Below, piece after piece: positions 1 to 5,386 of a stretch of DNA of 5,974 nt. Location of the stretch: assembly GCA_026014605.1 (NCBI GenBank), contig JAOZIC010000090.1:1-5974 (forward strand), in the 5' to 3' direction. The DNA is from Candidatus Bathyarchaeota archaeon (lineage in GTDB: Archaea > Thermoproteota > Bathyarchaeia > Bathyarchaeales > Bathyarchaeaceae). The notes below the pieces were generated by a model. It was given only the letters and a program-made list of their open reading frames with translations. It was not told the origin of the DNA and did no database searches. Numbering within the stretch: position 1 is the first letter of the stretch; each line of letters starts with the position of its first letter. A program made the position numbers and the translations under genes.

Positions 1-48
1 CACTCTTACAGTGATTTGCTAGAGAAATAATGATGCTGTCTTTTGGTT

Positions 49-206
49 TTTCTGAAAAAAGGTAGTTTTCAACATAGTTCTGTTATTAGTATTCTAATAT
101 GCTTGGGTGTTTGGACAATAATTCCTTTTATTGCTTGAAATTTCAGAAAAAATATAGTTTTCAACAATGTACCTCTATTAGTCTTCAAATATGTTTAATG
201 TTTTAG
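49..206. repeat. Imperfect direct duplication, 92-nt period
   Basis: Positions 49-114 align without gaps to 141-206 at an offset of 92 nt, with roughly 70-75 percent identity by eye. Exact shared blocks are TAGTTTTCAACA (63-74 and 155-166), GAAAAAA (54-60 and 146-152), TATTAGT (84-90 and 176-182) and AATATG (96-101 and 188-193). The spacer between the copies is not obviously repeated. It looks like an old tandem duplication of intergenic DNA or a pair of binding or transcript elements. I see no open reading frame in it. Confidence 0.6.
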
Positions 207-270
207 CAAAAACTGGATGTGTTTTTTGTGTTTTGGCAAAAGTTATTGAGGCAAGAATGTGTTTTTAACG
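201..270. repeat. Short imperfect direct repeat before the mre11 promoter
   Basis: TTTTAGCAAAA (201-211) recurs as TTTTGGCAAAA (231-241), and GGATGTGTTTTTTGTG (215-230) recurs as GAATGTGTTTTTAACG (255-270). The two pairs have different offsets (30 and 40 nt), so the second unit is about 10 nt longer. It sits directly before the TATA-like element, so it could be a regulatory duplication. It could also be chance similarity in T-rich DNA. Confidence 0.4.
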
Positions 271-278
271 TATAAAAG
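271..278 (+). promoter_or_regulatory. Probable TATA box of the mre11-rad50 operon
   Basis: TATAAAAG at 271-278 is close to the archaeal TATA consensus. The usual ~25 nt spacing would place the transcription start near 297-303, giving a leader of about 35-40 nt that contains the GGGAGG motif at 319-324. It is the best TATA-like string close to mre11, in otherwise T-rich DNA. Confidence 0.5.
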
Positions 279-318
279 TCACTGATGCGTCTAGTTGTTT
301 ACAAGTAGGCGGGTATAC

Positions 319-324
319 GGGAGG
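319..324 (+). promoter_or_regulatory. Ribosome binding site of mre11
   Basis: GGGAGG at 319-324 is a strong Shine-Dalgarno match but lies 13 nt from the ATG at 338, which is long. A second ATG at 327 is too close to this motif and opens only a four-codon frame (MKSR) whose TGA (339-341) overlaps the mre11 ATG. A weaker AGAG at 331-334 lies nearer the start. Confidence 0.5.
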
Positions 325-337
325 ATATGAAGAGTCG

Positions 338-1537
338 ATGAAGCCGTTTAGTTTTGTTCATGCTGCGGATTTGCATCTGGGTTATGCTCAGTATAACTTG
401 GATGTTCGCAGAAACGACTTCAACAACGCTTTTGCGGAGTTAGTGGATAAAACCATAGAGCTAAAACCGGACTTCATGATACTGGCAGGTGACATCTTTG
501 AGCAAGCCCGCCCAACAAACGCGACCCTAGAAGCGGCAATCCGCAACTTTCGGCGACTTAAAGACGCAGGTATACCTGTTTTGGCGGTTGATGGTTCGCA
601 TGATTCTGCGCCGAACCTAGTTACCAGCACGATTCTTAACCCGTTGGATAGCGCGGGTTTGATTTATTATCTGCCACGGCATGAGGGTGCCTGTTGGCGA
701 AACGAATACTGTTACGTTTATGGGATTCCAAATTTTCGCACAGCAAGAAAAACTCAAGAAGAACTGCCCCAGTTTTTGGAAAAAAACAAGCCCGTACCTG
801 ACCCGTCCCTGTTTAACATCATGGTTTTTCATTTGACTCTTGATATTCCGGCGATAAAACCGCCTAAAATGGAGGCAGAAGCTCACCCAGAAGACCTGCC
901 TGAAGGTTTCAATTACTATGCGGGTGGGCACATTCACAAACCGTATATTTCTAGGTTGAAGGGTGGTTTGGTTGTTTACAGCGGTGGAACAGAAACCGCC
1001 AGCTACAGCGAGGCAGCTTCACAAAAAGGGTTTTACCACGTTAAGGTCAGCAAGTCGGGTGTGCCCAAACCTGAACGAGTAGCCTTAGAGACTGTGCGTA
1101 AGTTCAAGGTGTTAGACCAGACGTATACTGGGTTGACTCCTGCCAAGATTACTGAGGCAGTTGTGGATTTAGTTAAACAAAACGATGAACCAGAAGCAAT
1201 CGTTGTTCCAGTTATCCGCGGAGTTTTGCCCGCCGAGATGGGACGCGGAGAAATCGATTTAACAAAAATAAGGCAAGCAGCCAAAAAAGCGCTTTTGGTT
1301 CACCCTGTTGTCAGGTTAAGAGAAACAGAAATCAGCGAAGAGATTATCCGCTCAATTTTTGGCAGCGGCTTTAAGGACATGAAAACCAAGTCGTTTGAGT
1401 ACTTTTTTGAAATCTTTTCTGAAACATACACAAGAGAAGAAAGCGAAAAAATTGCGCGCCTAGCCTACGACCTTATTGTTCCGTTGGTTGAAAAACAGGA
1501 AACCCAAGTTAAAGAAAAGCTGGAGGAGTTCTTGTGA
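338..1537 (+). CDS. mre11: Mre11-family DNA double-strand break repair nuclease
   Basis: This 399-residue protein is the nuclease subunit of the Mre11-Rad50 complex, which recognises and trims DNA ends before recombinational repair. The metallophosphoesterase motifs are present in order: DLHLG (D11, H13), GDIFE (D52), GSHD (H88, D89), FH (H165) and GHIH (H198, H200). These correspond to the two-metal site known from archaeal Mre11. One departure is visible: the asparagine of the usual GNHD is Ser87 here. Residues ~210-235 (VVYSGGTETA... then KGFYHV) match the end of the phosphoesterase core. Residues ~240-340 fit the capping domain, and the acidic/basic helical tail (~350-399) fits the Rad50-binding region. 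Length is normal for archaea. The ATG start gives DLHLG its expected N-terminal position. The gene overlaps rad50 by 4 nt, so the two are almost certainly co-translated. Confidence 0.95.
   Translation: MKPFSFVHAADLHLGYAQYNLDVRRNDFNNAFAELVDKTIELKPDFMILAGDIFEQARPTNATLEAAIRNFRRLKDAGIPVLAVDGSHDSAPNLVTSTILNPLDSAGLIYYLPRHEGACWRNEYCYVYGIPNFRTARKTQEELPQFLEKNKPVPDPSLFNIMVFHLTLDIPAIKPPKMEAEAHPEDLPEGFNYYAGGHIHKPYISRLKGGLVVYSGGTETASYSEAASQKGFYHVKVSKSGVPKPERVALETVRKFKVLDQTYTGLTPAKITEAVVDLVKQNDEPEAIVVPVIRGVLPAEMGRGEIDLTKIRQAAKKALLVHPVVRLRETEISEEIIRSIFGSGFKDMKTKSFEYFFEIFSETYTREESEKIARLAYDLIVPLVEKQETQVKEKLEEFL
1522..1528 (+). promoter_or_regulatory. Ribosome binding site fixing the rad50 GTG start
   Basis: GGAGGAG at 1522-1528 lies inside the last codons of mre11. 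The spacing from GGAGG to the GTG at 1534 is 7 nt, which is ideal. This supports GTG as the rad50 start and the GTGA start/stop overlap with mre11. Confidence 0.8.
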
Positions 1538-3621
1538 AGCTTGAAACCCTACAGCTGGAAAACATCCGCTCCCACGTTAAAACAGTGATAGAGTTCACCA
1601 ACGGCTTCAACTGCCTTGTAGGCGGATTGGGGCAAGGAAAATCCACGGTTTTGTACGCGTTTGATTTCGTGCTTTTCGGCGACCCCATCGGCAGAAGCTA
1701 CGACTACCTGTTACGAGAAGACGCCGAACAGGGAAGCGTAACCGCAGTTTTTGTTCACAACGGCGAAACATACAAGCTGCACAGGGCGCTCAAACGGCAG
1801 GAAAAAGGAATTAGCCAGGATATTGACCAACTCAGGTTTTATCGCGACGGCAAACTAATCGCAAGCAACAAAAACGAAGCAGTAGCCGAACAGCTAAAGG
1901 CGTTAACTGGTTTGGACAAAAACTTGTTCCGCGAAGTTGTTTGGGTGCGCCAAGAACACCTCAAAGAACTAATAGACATCACGCCACGTCAGCGCCAAAA
2001 AAAGTTAGACCAACTGTTCGGGCTTTCTGACTACGAAGCCGCTTGGGGCAACATGCAAATGTTCCAAAAAACGTATGAAACCGAAAAAAAGGTTCTGGAC
2101 CGCGACATCGACGTTATCCGCATCAAAAAACTTGACGAAGACTACACCAAGGCGGTGGAAGATTTTTCGAACCTAGACACTCAGTTTGAGTCTGCGGTAC
2201 AAAAGCTTGCACAAACTGAAAAGCAACTAGAACTGGCAACGGCGTGCCTTGAAGGCTTGGAAGAGCTGCGTGAAATCACTGAGAATCTGCAACGAAGAGA
2301 AATTGAACTGAAAACAAACCTTGCGAATACTCAAAGAAGACACAAAGAACTGGAATACCAGCAGGAAACAAACAAGAGGCGACTTGGTGAACAGGAAAAG
2401 TCTTTGGAGCAACTGCAAGAACAACAACAGATTCACAGAAATGCATTGACAAAGGCGGGTTTTGGCGCAGACCAAACCTTAGAGCAGATACGAAAACATC
2501 TGCGCGAAGTAGACGAACAACTAAGGAAGTTCGGCGGCGAGCAAGAAGCCACCAGACGAGAAATGAACGCTTCGGAAAACAAAATCGCCAGCATAGTTTC
2601 TGAAAACAAGTGTCCAAGGTGTCTGCAAGAAGTCAGCGGAGAATACAAACAAAGCCTTCAAGAAGCCCTGCAAAAGGAACAAAAGGAAAGCAAAAAACGC
2701 ATCGCTGAGTTGCAGACTAAAATTGATGAACTAAAAACTGAGTACACAGCGGTTAGCGGCGCGGTTTCTAATCTGCAACAGATAGTTCCCAGAATAAACG
2801 ACCTTCAAAAGCAGGTTAACGAAAAACAGGAACTGCTGACCACTATTGTTTCCCAGATACATGATGCAACAGTGGAGGAGAAGCGGCTTCAAAAACAGCT
2901 TGAAGAAACAAGGGAAGAGATTTCAAAATTTGATGTTTCAGAGCTAGAGTCCGCCAGAGAAAACAGGCAAACCGCGTTTAGGGACAATCTTAACGCCAAA
3001 AACGCGGTACAAACGTTGGAACAAAGAAAACAGGACCTTAGTATACGGGTGGACGAGCTTAAAGAGCGCCTGGATTATGCCCAGAGTAAGGTTGAACGTA
3101 AAGAGAAAATCGGTAAACTTCTTGAAGTCATCGACCGAATCAGGGTAGCCTACCGCAGCATACAACCTAAACTGCGAAGCGAGTTCGTAAACTATCTGGA
3201 ACGCACCGTCCAGCAGGTACTAGACAGCCTAGTAGGCGACGTAGGACCCTCGTTGATAGTTAACATTGACGAAACATATTCGCCGTTTGTGTCCAGCGAC
3301 CAAGGCTACGAGCGCGAAGTTGAAAACCTTTCAGGAGGAGAACGAACCCTTCTTGCGTTTGCTTACCGTATCGGTTTGGGGCAGTTGATTATGCAGTCAC
3401 GTTCAGGGCATGGACTGTTTATGTTGTTGTTAGATGAGCCAACCGAAAGCTTAGGGCGCGAGGACGGGTCGGTGGAACGTCTTGCAGATGCGATTAGCCG
3501 CTTTAAGGCTATTGAACAGATTATTGCTGTTACGCATAACGAGGCTTTTGCAGAAAAGGCGGAACATGTTATTCGTATCGAGAAACATGCAGGCGCGAGC
3601 CAAGTTTTTATCGAACAGTAG
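1534..3621 (+). CDS. rad50: Rad50 ATPase, DNA double-strand break repair
   Basis: This 695-residue SMC/ABC-type ATPase pairs with Mre11; ATP binding dimerises its heads and controls access of DNA ends to the nuclease. The N-terminal lobe carries Walker A GGLGQGKST (30-38, K36) and a Q-loop VRQE (Q140). Two long charged helical arms, rich in Q, E, K and L (~190-355 and ~365-530), flank the zinc hook CPRC (C360, C363), through which two Rad50 molecules join. The C-terminal lobe has signature LSGGE (599-603), Walker B MLLLDEP (D634, E635) and H-loop VTH (H668). Walker A has Leu where GxNGxGKS is usual, and the D-loop reads ESLGRED with Gly where Asp is expected. Archaeal Rad50 is commonly near 880 residues, so the arms here are short. 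The start is GTG, coupled to mre11 by a 4-nt overlap. Confidence 0.95.
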   Translation: MKLETLQLENIRSHVKTVIEFTNGFNCLVGGLGQGKSTVLYAFDFVLFGDPIGRSYDYLLREDAEQGSVTAVFVHNGETYKLHRALKRQEKGISQDIDQLRFYRDGKLIASNKNEAVAEQLKALTGLDKNLFREVVWVRQEHLKELIDITPRQRQKKLDQLFGLSDYEAAWGNMQMFQKTYETEKKVLDRDIDVIRIKKLDEDYTKAVEDFSNLDTQFESAVQKLAQTEKQLELATACLEGLEELREITENLQRREIELKTNLANTQRRHKELEYQQETNKRRLGEQEKSLEQLQEQQQIHRNALTKAGFGADQTLEQIRKHLREVDEQLRKFGGEQEATRREMNASENKIASIVSENKCPRCLQEVSGEYKQSLQEALQKEQKESKKRIAELQTKIDELKTEYTAVSGAVSNLQQIVPRINDLQKQVNEKQELLTTIVSQIHDATVEEKRLQKQLEETREEISKFDVSELESARENRQTAFRDNLNAKNAVQTLEQRKQDLSIRVDELKERLDYAQSKVERKEKIGKLLEVIDRIRVAYRSIQPKLRSEFVNYLERTVQQVLDSLVGDVGPSLIVNIDETYSPFVSSDQGYEREVENLSGGERTLLAFAYRIGLGQLIMQSRSGHGLFMLLLDEPTESLGREDGSVERLADAISRFKAIEQIIAVTHNEAFAEKAEHVIRIEKHAGASQVFIEQ

Positions 3622-3652
3622 TGAACATAAAAAATTAACACGAATAGATGTT

Positions 3653-3684
3653 AACATTGAATAGTTGCTCATTATTCCAATGTT
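3653..3684. repeat. Inverted repeat downstream of rad50
   Basis: AACATTG (3653-3659) pairs with CAATGTT (3678-3684). The stem extends through AAT (3660-3662) with ATT (3674-3676), leaving one bulged C at 3677 and an 11-nt loop. A neighbouring TTAACA/TGTTAA pair (3635-3640 and 3649-3654) overlaps it. No T-run follows the stem, so it is not a clear terminator. It could be an operator-like palindrome or a transcript-end hairpin. Confidence 0.35.
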
Positions 3685-3695
3685 GATGTATGGTT

Positions 3696-3709
3696 CTTAA
3701 ATCTTAAAT
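3696..3709 (+). promoter_or_regulatory. Possible TATA-like element before the 108-residue gene
   Basis: The tandem string CTTAAATCTTAAAT (3696-3709) is the most TATA-like sequence in the 124-nt gap after rad50. It would place a transcription start around 3725-3735, shortly before the GTG/TTG start of the next gene. The match is weak in such AT-rich DNA. Confidence 0.25.
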
Positions 3710-3745
3710 GCTGTAAGTGTGAAAATAGTATTACTTTAACTGTGG

Positions 3746-4072
3746 GTGATTAAAGTAAAATTGTCTACGTGCGAGAATGTTCTGTTAACCAACAAAAACA
3801 AAGACGGCTACACAATATCATTAATAGCAAGATTCGAAAAACAGCTTCCAGTAAGCTACATTATTCGCGTTACCAGCCCTCAAGGCAACAAAACCGATTA
3901 CATGTGCACACTAAATAACTTGAAACAGTTTTGCACATCACTAAAGACGCTTCAATCTTTCTCTGAAACTGAACTATACTCTAACAACATTCAAGAACTC
4001 AAAAAGGTGTTAACTGCACAAAACATCAAAGATTTTGCAAATCTGCTTAAATCAAACAAGCTTAACTGCTAA
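3746..4072 (+). CDS. Hypothetical protein, 108 residues
   Basis: I do not recognise this protein. It is small, rich in Lys and Asn, with no signal peptide or membrane segment, so it is probably cytoplasmic. Its first half (to about residue 55) alternates polar and hydrophobic residues, as in beta strands (for example YTISLIARF and SYIIRVTS). The second half looks helical and ends in KLNC. Four cysteines (residues 9, 54, 63 and 108) form no close pair, so a zinc site is not evident. The start is uncertain. GTG at 3746 gives the full length, while TTG at 3761 has a GGTGAT motif (3745-3750) 10 nt upstream and would remove five residues. It lies 124 nt after rad50 on the same strand and 80 nt before a secreted protein. 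Nothing ties it to DNA repair. Confidence 0.6.
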   Translation: MIKVKLSTCENVLLTNKNKDGYTISLIARFEKQLPVSYIIRVTSPQGNKTDYMCTLNNLKQFCTSLKTLQSFSETELYSNNIQELKKVLTAQNIKDFANLLKSNKLNC

Positions 4073-4152
4073 AAACATAGTTTTTGCAGGTTAGTGGTTT
4101 TCCACAAATCATAAAACCCATGTGCGTAATAGTAGTTTTCTGGATGACATAT

Positions 4153-4800
4153 ATGTCCAGAAACGTTGCAGTTCTTCTGATTTGTGTAACCTTAACATGT
4201 TTACTGTGTTTTTCGGTCTGCTACGCTGAGGTTGAAATCGGCGTTAAAGAAGGCGACTGGGTAGAATACGACGTAAATGTCACGGGAACCGTTCCTGCGG
4301 AACATGACTTAACGTGGGCGAGAATGGAGTACATTACTGTTCAAGGAAAAACTGCTGAAGTAAACATCACCTCAAGATACAGCGACGGAAGCGAAGCATG
4401 GGTAGTCCTTCACTTGGACCTTGAAGCAGGACAAACAGGAGACAGTTTCCTAATCCCAGCAAACCTGCAAGAAGGCATGAACTACACAGAACAATACCAT
4501 GGAGAAATAACAATCATAGATGTTACTCAAAGGGAATACTCAGGCGCACGCCGAAACACCGCACATGGAACCACAGCTGAAACACTGTTTTACTGGGACC
4601 AAGAAACAGGCGTTTTACTGGAAGCCCGCTCAGACTACGGCAACTACACCATAGACACAGTGGCACAAAAAACCAACATCTGGGAACCACAAACATTTGC
4701 AATCGACCCCATAATATTTGTTGTAATAATAGTGGCGGCCATAGCAGTTATTGTAATATTTGTGATTAAACAAAAAATGAAGAAACTAGAATCAAACTAG
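4153..4800 (+). CDS. Secreted, C-terminally anchored surface protein of unknown function
   Basis: Starting at the ATG at 4153 the product has 215 residues. Residues 1-25 form a signal peptide (Arg3, a hydrophobic core to about 20, and a CYA/EV cleavage site). An extracellular domain of about 155 residues follows, opening with GVKEGDWVEYDVNVTG, which is beta-rich and acidic. Near the C-terminus, residues ~186-206 form one membrane helix, and the basic tail KQKMKK would stay in the cytoplasm. Four N-glycosylation sequons (N42, N71, N110, N164) all lie in the outer domain, as expected for an archaeal cell-surface protein. The frame stays open back to TTG 4084, with ATG at 4120 and 4144. I prefer 4153 because GGATGA (4142-4147) lies 5 nt upstream and the signal peptide then has normal length. 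The function is not recognisable; a GDWVEY-type opening recurs in archaeal surface proteins as I recall them. Confidence 0.75.
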   Translation: MSRNVAVLLICVTLTCLLCFSVCYAEVEIGVKEGDWVEYDVNVTGTVPAEHDLTWARMEYITVQGKTAEVNITSRYSDGSEAWVVLHLDLEAGQTGDSFLIPANLQEGMNYTEQYHGEITIIDVTQREYSGARRNTAHGTTAETLFYWDQETGVLLEARSDYGNYTIDTVAQKTNIWEPQTFAIDPIIFVVIIVAAIAVIVIFVIKQKMKKLESN

Positions 4801-5010
4801 TTAATCTTCAGAATCTTCAACACTAACAGGCAACGGAGGCGCAGTTGAAGCCAGTGCCCAACCAACCCACGCAACCAAAAACAAAACAACATAAACAATA
4901 ATCATAACGGGAATAATTATTGCCCACTCGTTGGTGCTTTTTCCAAAAAACGTTACGTCTGGAGCCAAGAAAAGCAACCAAAAATATCCAACCATACCAA
5001 CCAGAGCCAA
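4801..5010 (-). CDS. Small two-helix membrane protein, function unknown
   Basis: From TTG at 5010 the protein has 69 residues. One hydrophobic segment lies at the N-terminus (~1-16), and a second covers ~29-53 (AIIIPVMIIVYVVLFLVAW). A proline-rich, acidic tail (TAPPLPVSVEDSED) follows. I cannot name a family. The TTG has no Shine-Dalgarno motif (only pyrimidines precede it), and it cuts the first helix short. The frame remains open upstream to a TAG at about 5067. A CTG at 5047-5049, with GAGG (5058-5061) 8 nt before it, would give 82 residues with a basic leader (LLRDKYLGAIFLS...) and a full first helix, so the true start may be that CTG. The stop codon touches the stop of the plus-strand surface-protein gene with no gap. 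Confidence 0.65.
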   Translation of the reverse strand: MALVGMVGYFWLLFLAPDVTFFGKSTNEWAIIIPVMIIVYVVLFLVAWVGWALASTAPPLPVSVEDSED

Positions 5011-5085
5011 GGAAAGAAAGATTGCGCCTAGATATTTGTCTCTTAACAGCTTTTTTGCCTCGAACTAAGCCTTAACTTGTCTGTT

Positions 5086-5094
5086 TACTTAAAA
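5086..5094 (-). promoter_or_regulatory. Possible TATA box of the two-helix membrane protein gene
   Basis: Read on the minus strand, TTTTAAGTAA covers about 5095-5086. Normal spacing puts transcription start near 5063-5066, leaving a very short leader before GAGG (5061-5058) and CTG (5049). This geometry suits the CTG start better than the TTG at 5010. The match to consensus is moderate. Confidence 0.35.
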
Positions 5095-5100
5095 CTTTCG

Positions 5101-5160
5101 AGAACAACAACCAACAGCAACAAGAAACTAAACAACAAAACATAACACAAACACCAACGC
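5101..5160 (-). other. U/G-rich stretch downstream of the minus-strand operon
   Basis: On the plus strand these 60 nt are about 90 percent A plus C, with only two T and four G. The minus-strand transcript would therefore be almost pure U and G. It lies just past the hairpin and T-tract that follow the cysteine-protein gene. In archaea U-rich RNA is the signal for intrinsic and aCPSF1 (FttA) dependent termination, so a termination zone is a reasonable reading. The plus strand also reads through as a low-complexity Q/N-rich frame without a standard start, which I do not consider a gene. Confidence 0.4.
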
Positions 5161-5176
5161 CTCAATTTTTGGGTAG

Positions 5177-5214
5177 AAAAAAAGGAAAACTTAGATGCCG
5201 TTTAGGGCATCTAA
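5177..5214 (-). terminator. Hairpin plus T-tract terminator overlapping a stop codon
   Basis: A perfect 9-bp inverted repeat, TTAGATGCC (5191-5199) and GGCATCTAA (5206-5214), encloses a 6-nt loop. Read on the minus strand it is followed by TTTTCC and then seven T (5183-5177), the classic layout of an intrinsic terminator. The TAG stop of the upstream cysteine-protein gene (5211-5213) lies inside the first arm. Confidence 0.7.
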
Positions 5215-5378
5215 TGCAGTGCTTCTAGTTGTACTGGATGTCTTGGTTCAAAGTATGGACAATAAACAAGGTCGTCAACGTATTCTTGTAGTCGTTCACA
5301 GTAGATACGCGAAGAAATAACTGCTTCTTTGCAAACTTTGCAACGTTTCGCAGCGTTGGTTCTCTTCGGATTTCTCAA
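5211..5378 (-). CDS. Small four-cysteine, probable zinc-binding protein
   Basis: A 55-residue protein starting at TTG 5378. Four cysteines, C13-x2-C16, C27 and C40, with H47 and H55 in addition, suggest a single zinc knuckle or ribbon. The spacing (C-x2-C-x10-C-x12-C) is not one I can assign to a named family. The N-terminus is basic (RNPKRTNAAKRCK), as in nucleic-acid or ribosome-binding proteins, and the middle is acidic. The start is supported by GGGGTG (5392-5387), an SD match 8 nt upstream, and no ATG or GTG in frame competes. It lies 97 nt after the eL22-like gene on the same strand and its stop sits in a terminator hairpin, so it is the last gene of that group. A role near translation or RNA is a guess from position and charge. 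Confidence 0.65.
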   Translation of the reverse strand: MRNPKRTNAAKRCKVCKEAVISSRIYCERLQEYVDDLVYCPYFEPRHPVQLEALH

Positions 5379-5386
5379 ATTTACCC

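Larger units (their letters stand above)
1..337. other. AT-rich intergenic region upstream of mre11
   Basis: No supported gene lies here: all frames are broken by stops and none shows a family motif. The region is rich in T-runs on the plus strand and contains two families of imperfect direct repeats (49-114 with 141-206, and 201-230 with 231-270). It ends in a TATA-like element and a ribosome binding site serving mre11. Positions 1-30 stay open in frame 1 and would read HSYSDLLEK before a TAA, which could be the tail of a gene entering from the left, but nine residues cannot establish that. Confidence 0.7.

Noticed and set aside
1..30. Frame-1 tail HSYSDLLEK followed by TAA at the left edge
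   Set aside because: Could be the end of an upstream plus-strand gene, but nine residues carry no recognisable motif and the other frames are equally short.
29..55. C-box-like ATGATGC followed by CTGA, as in a C/D box guide RNA
   Set aside because: The C box is imperfect, no second C'/D pair follows at the right spacing, and such short motifs are expected by chance.
388..937. Minus-strand open frames inside mre11
   Set aside because: They overlap the conserved phosphoesterase motifs of mre11 and have no start signals or recognisable domains.
2227..2648. Several minus-strand open frames inside the rad50 coiled-coil region
   Set aside because: They arise because Gln/Glu/Lys-rich codons on one strand avoid stops on the other; the translations are Cys/Phe/Leu-rich and resemble no protein family.
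338..3621. A phage-like SbcCD or a defence-associated nuclease-ATPase pair
   Set aside because: Motif order, sizes, CPRC hook and gene overlap fit the housekeeping archaeal Mre11-Rad50, and no defence or phage genes lie nearby.
3482..3664. Plus-strand 60-codon frame overlapping the rad50 3' end
   Set aside because: Most of it lies within the conserved Rad50 C-terminal lobe in another frame and its Leu/Arg-rich translation looks like an off-frame artefact.
5068..5220. Plus-strand Q/N-rich frame ending in a Cys-containing tail near 5224
   Set aside because: It has no ATG, GTG or TTG start at its beginning, its composition follows from the A/C bias, and its end overlaps the hairpin and the minus-strand gene.
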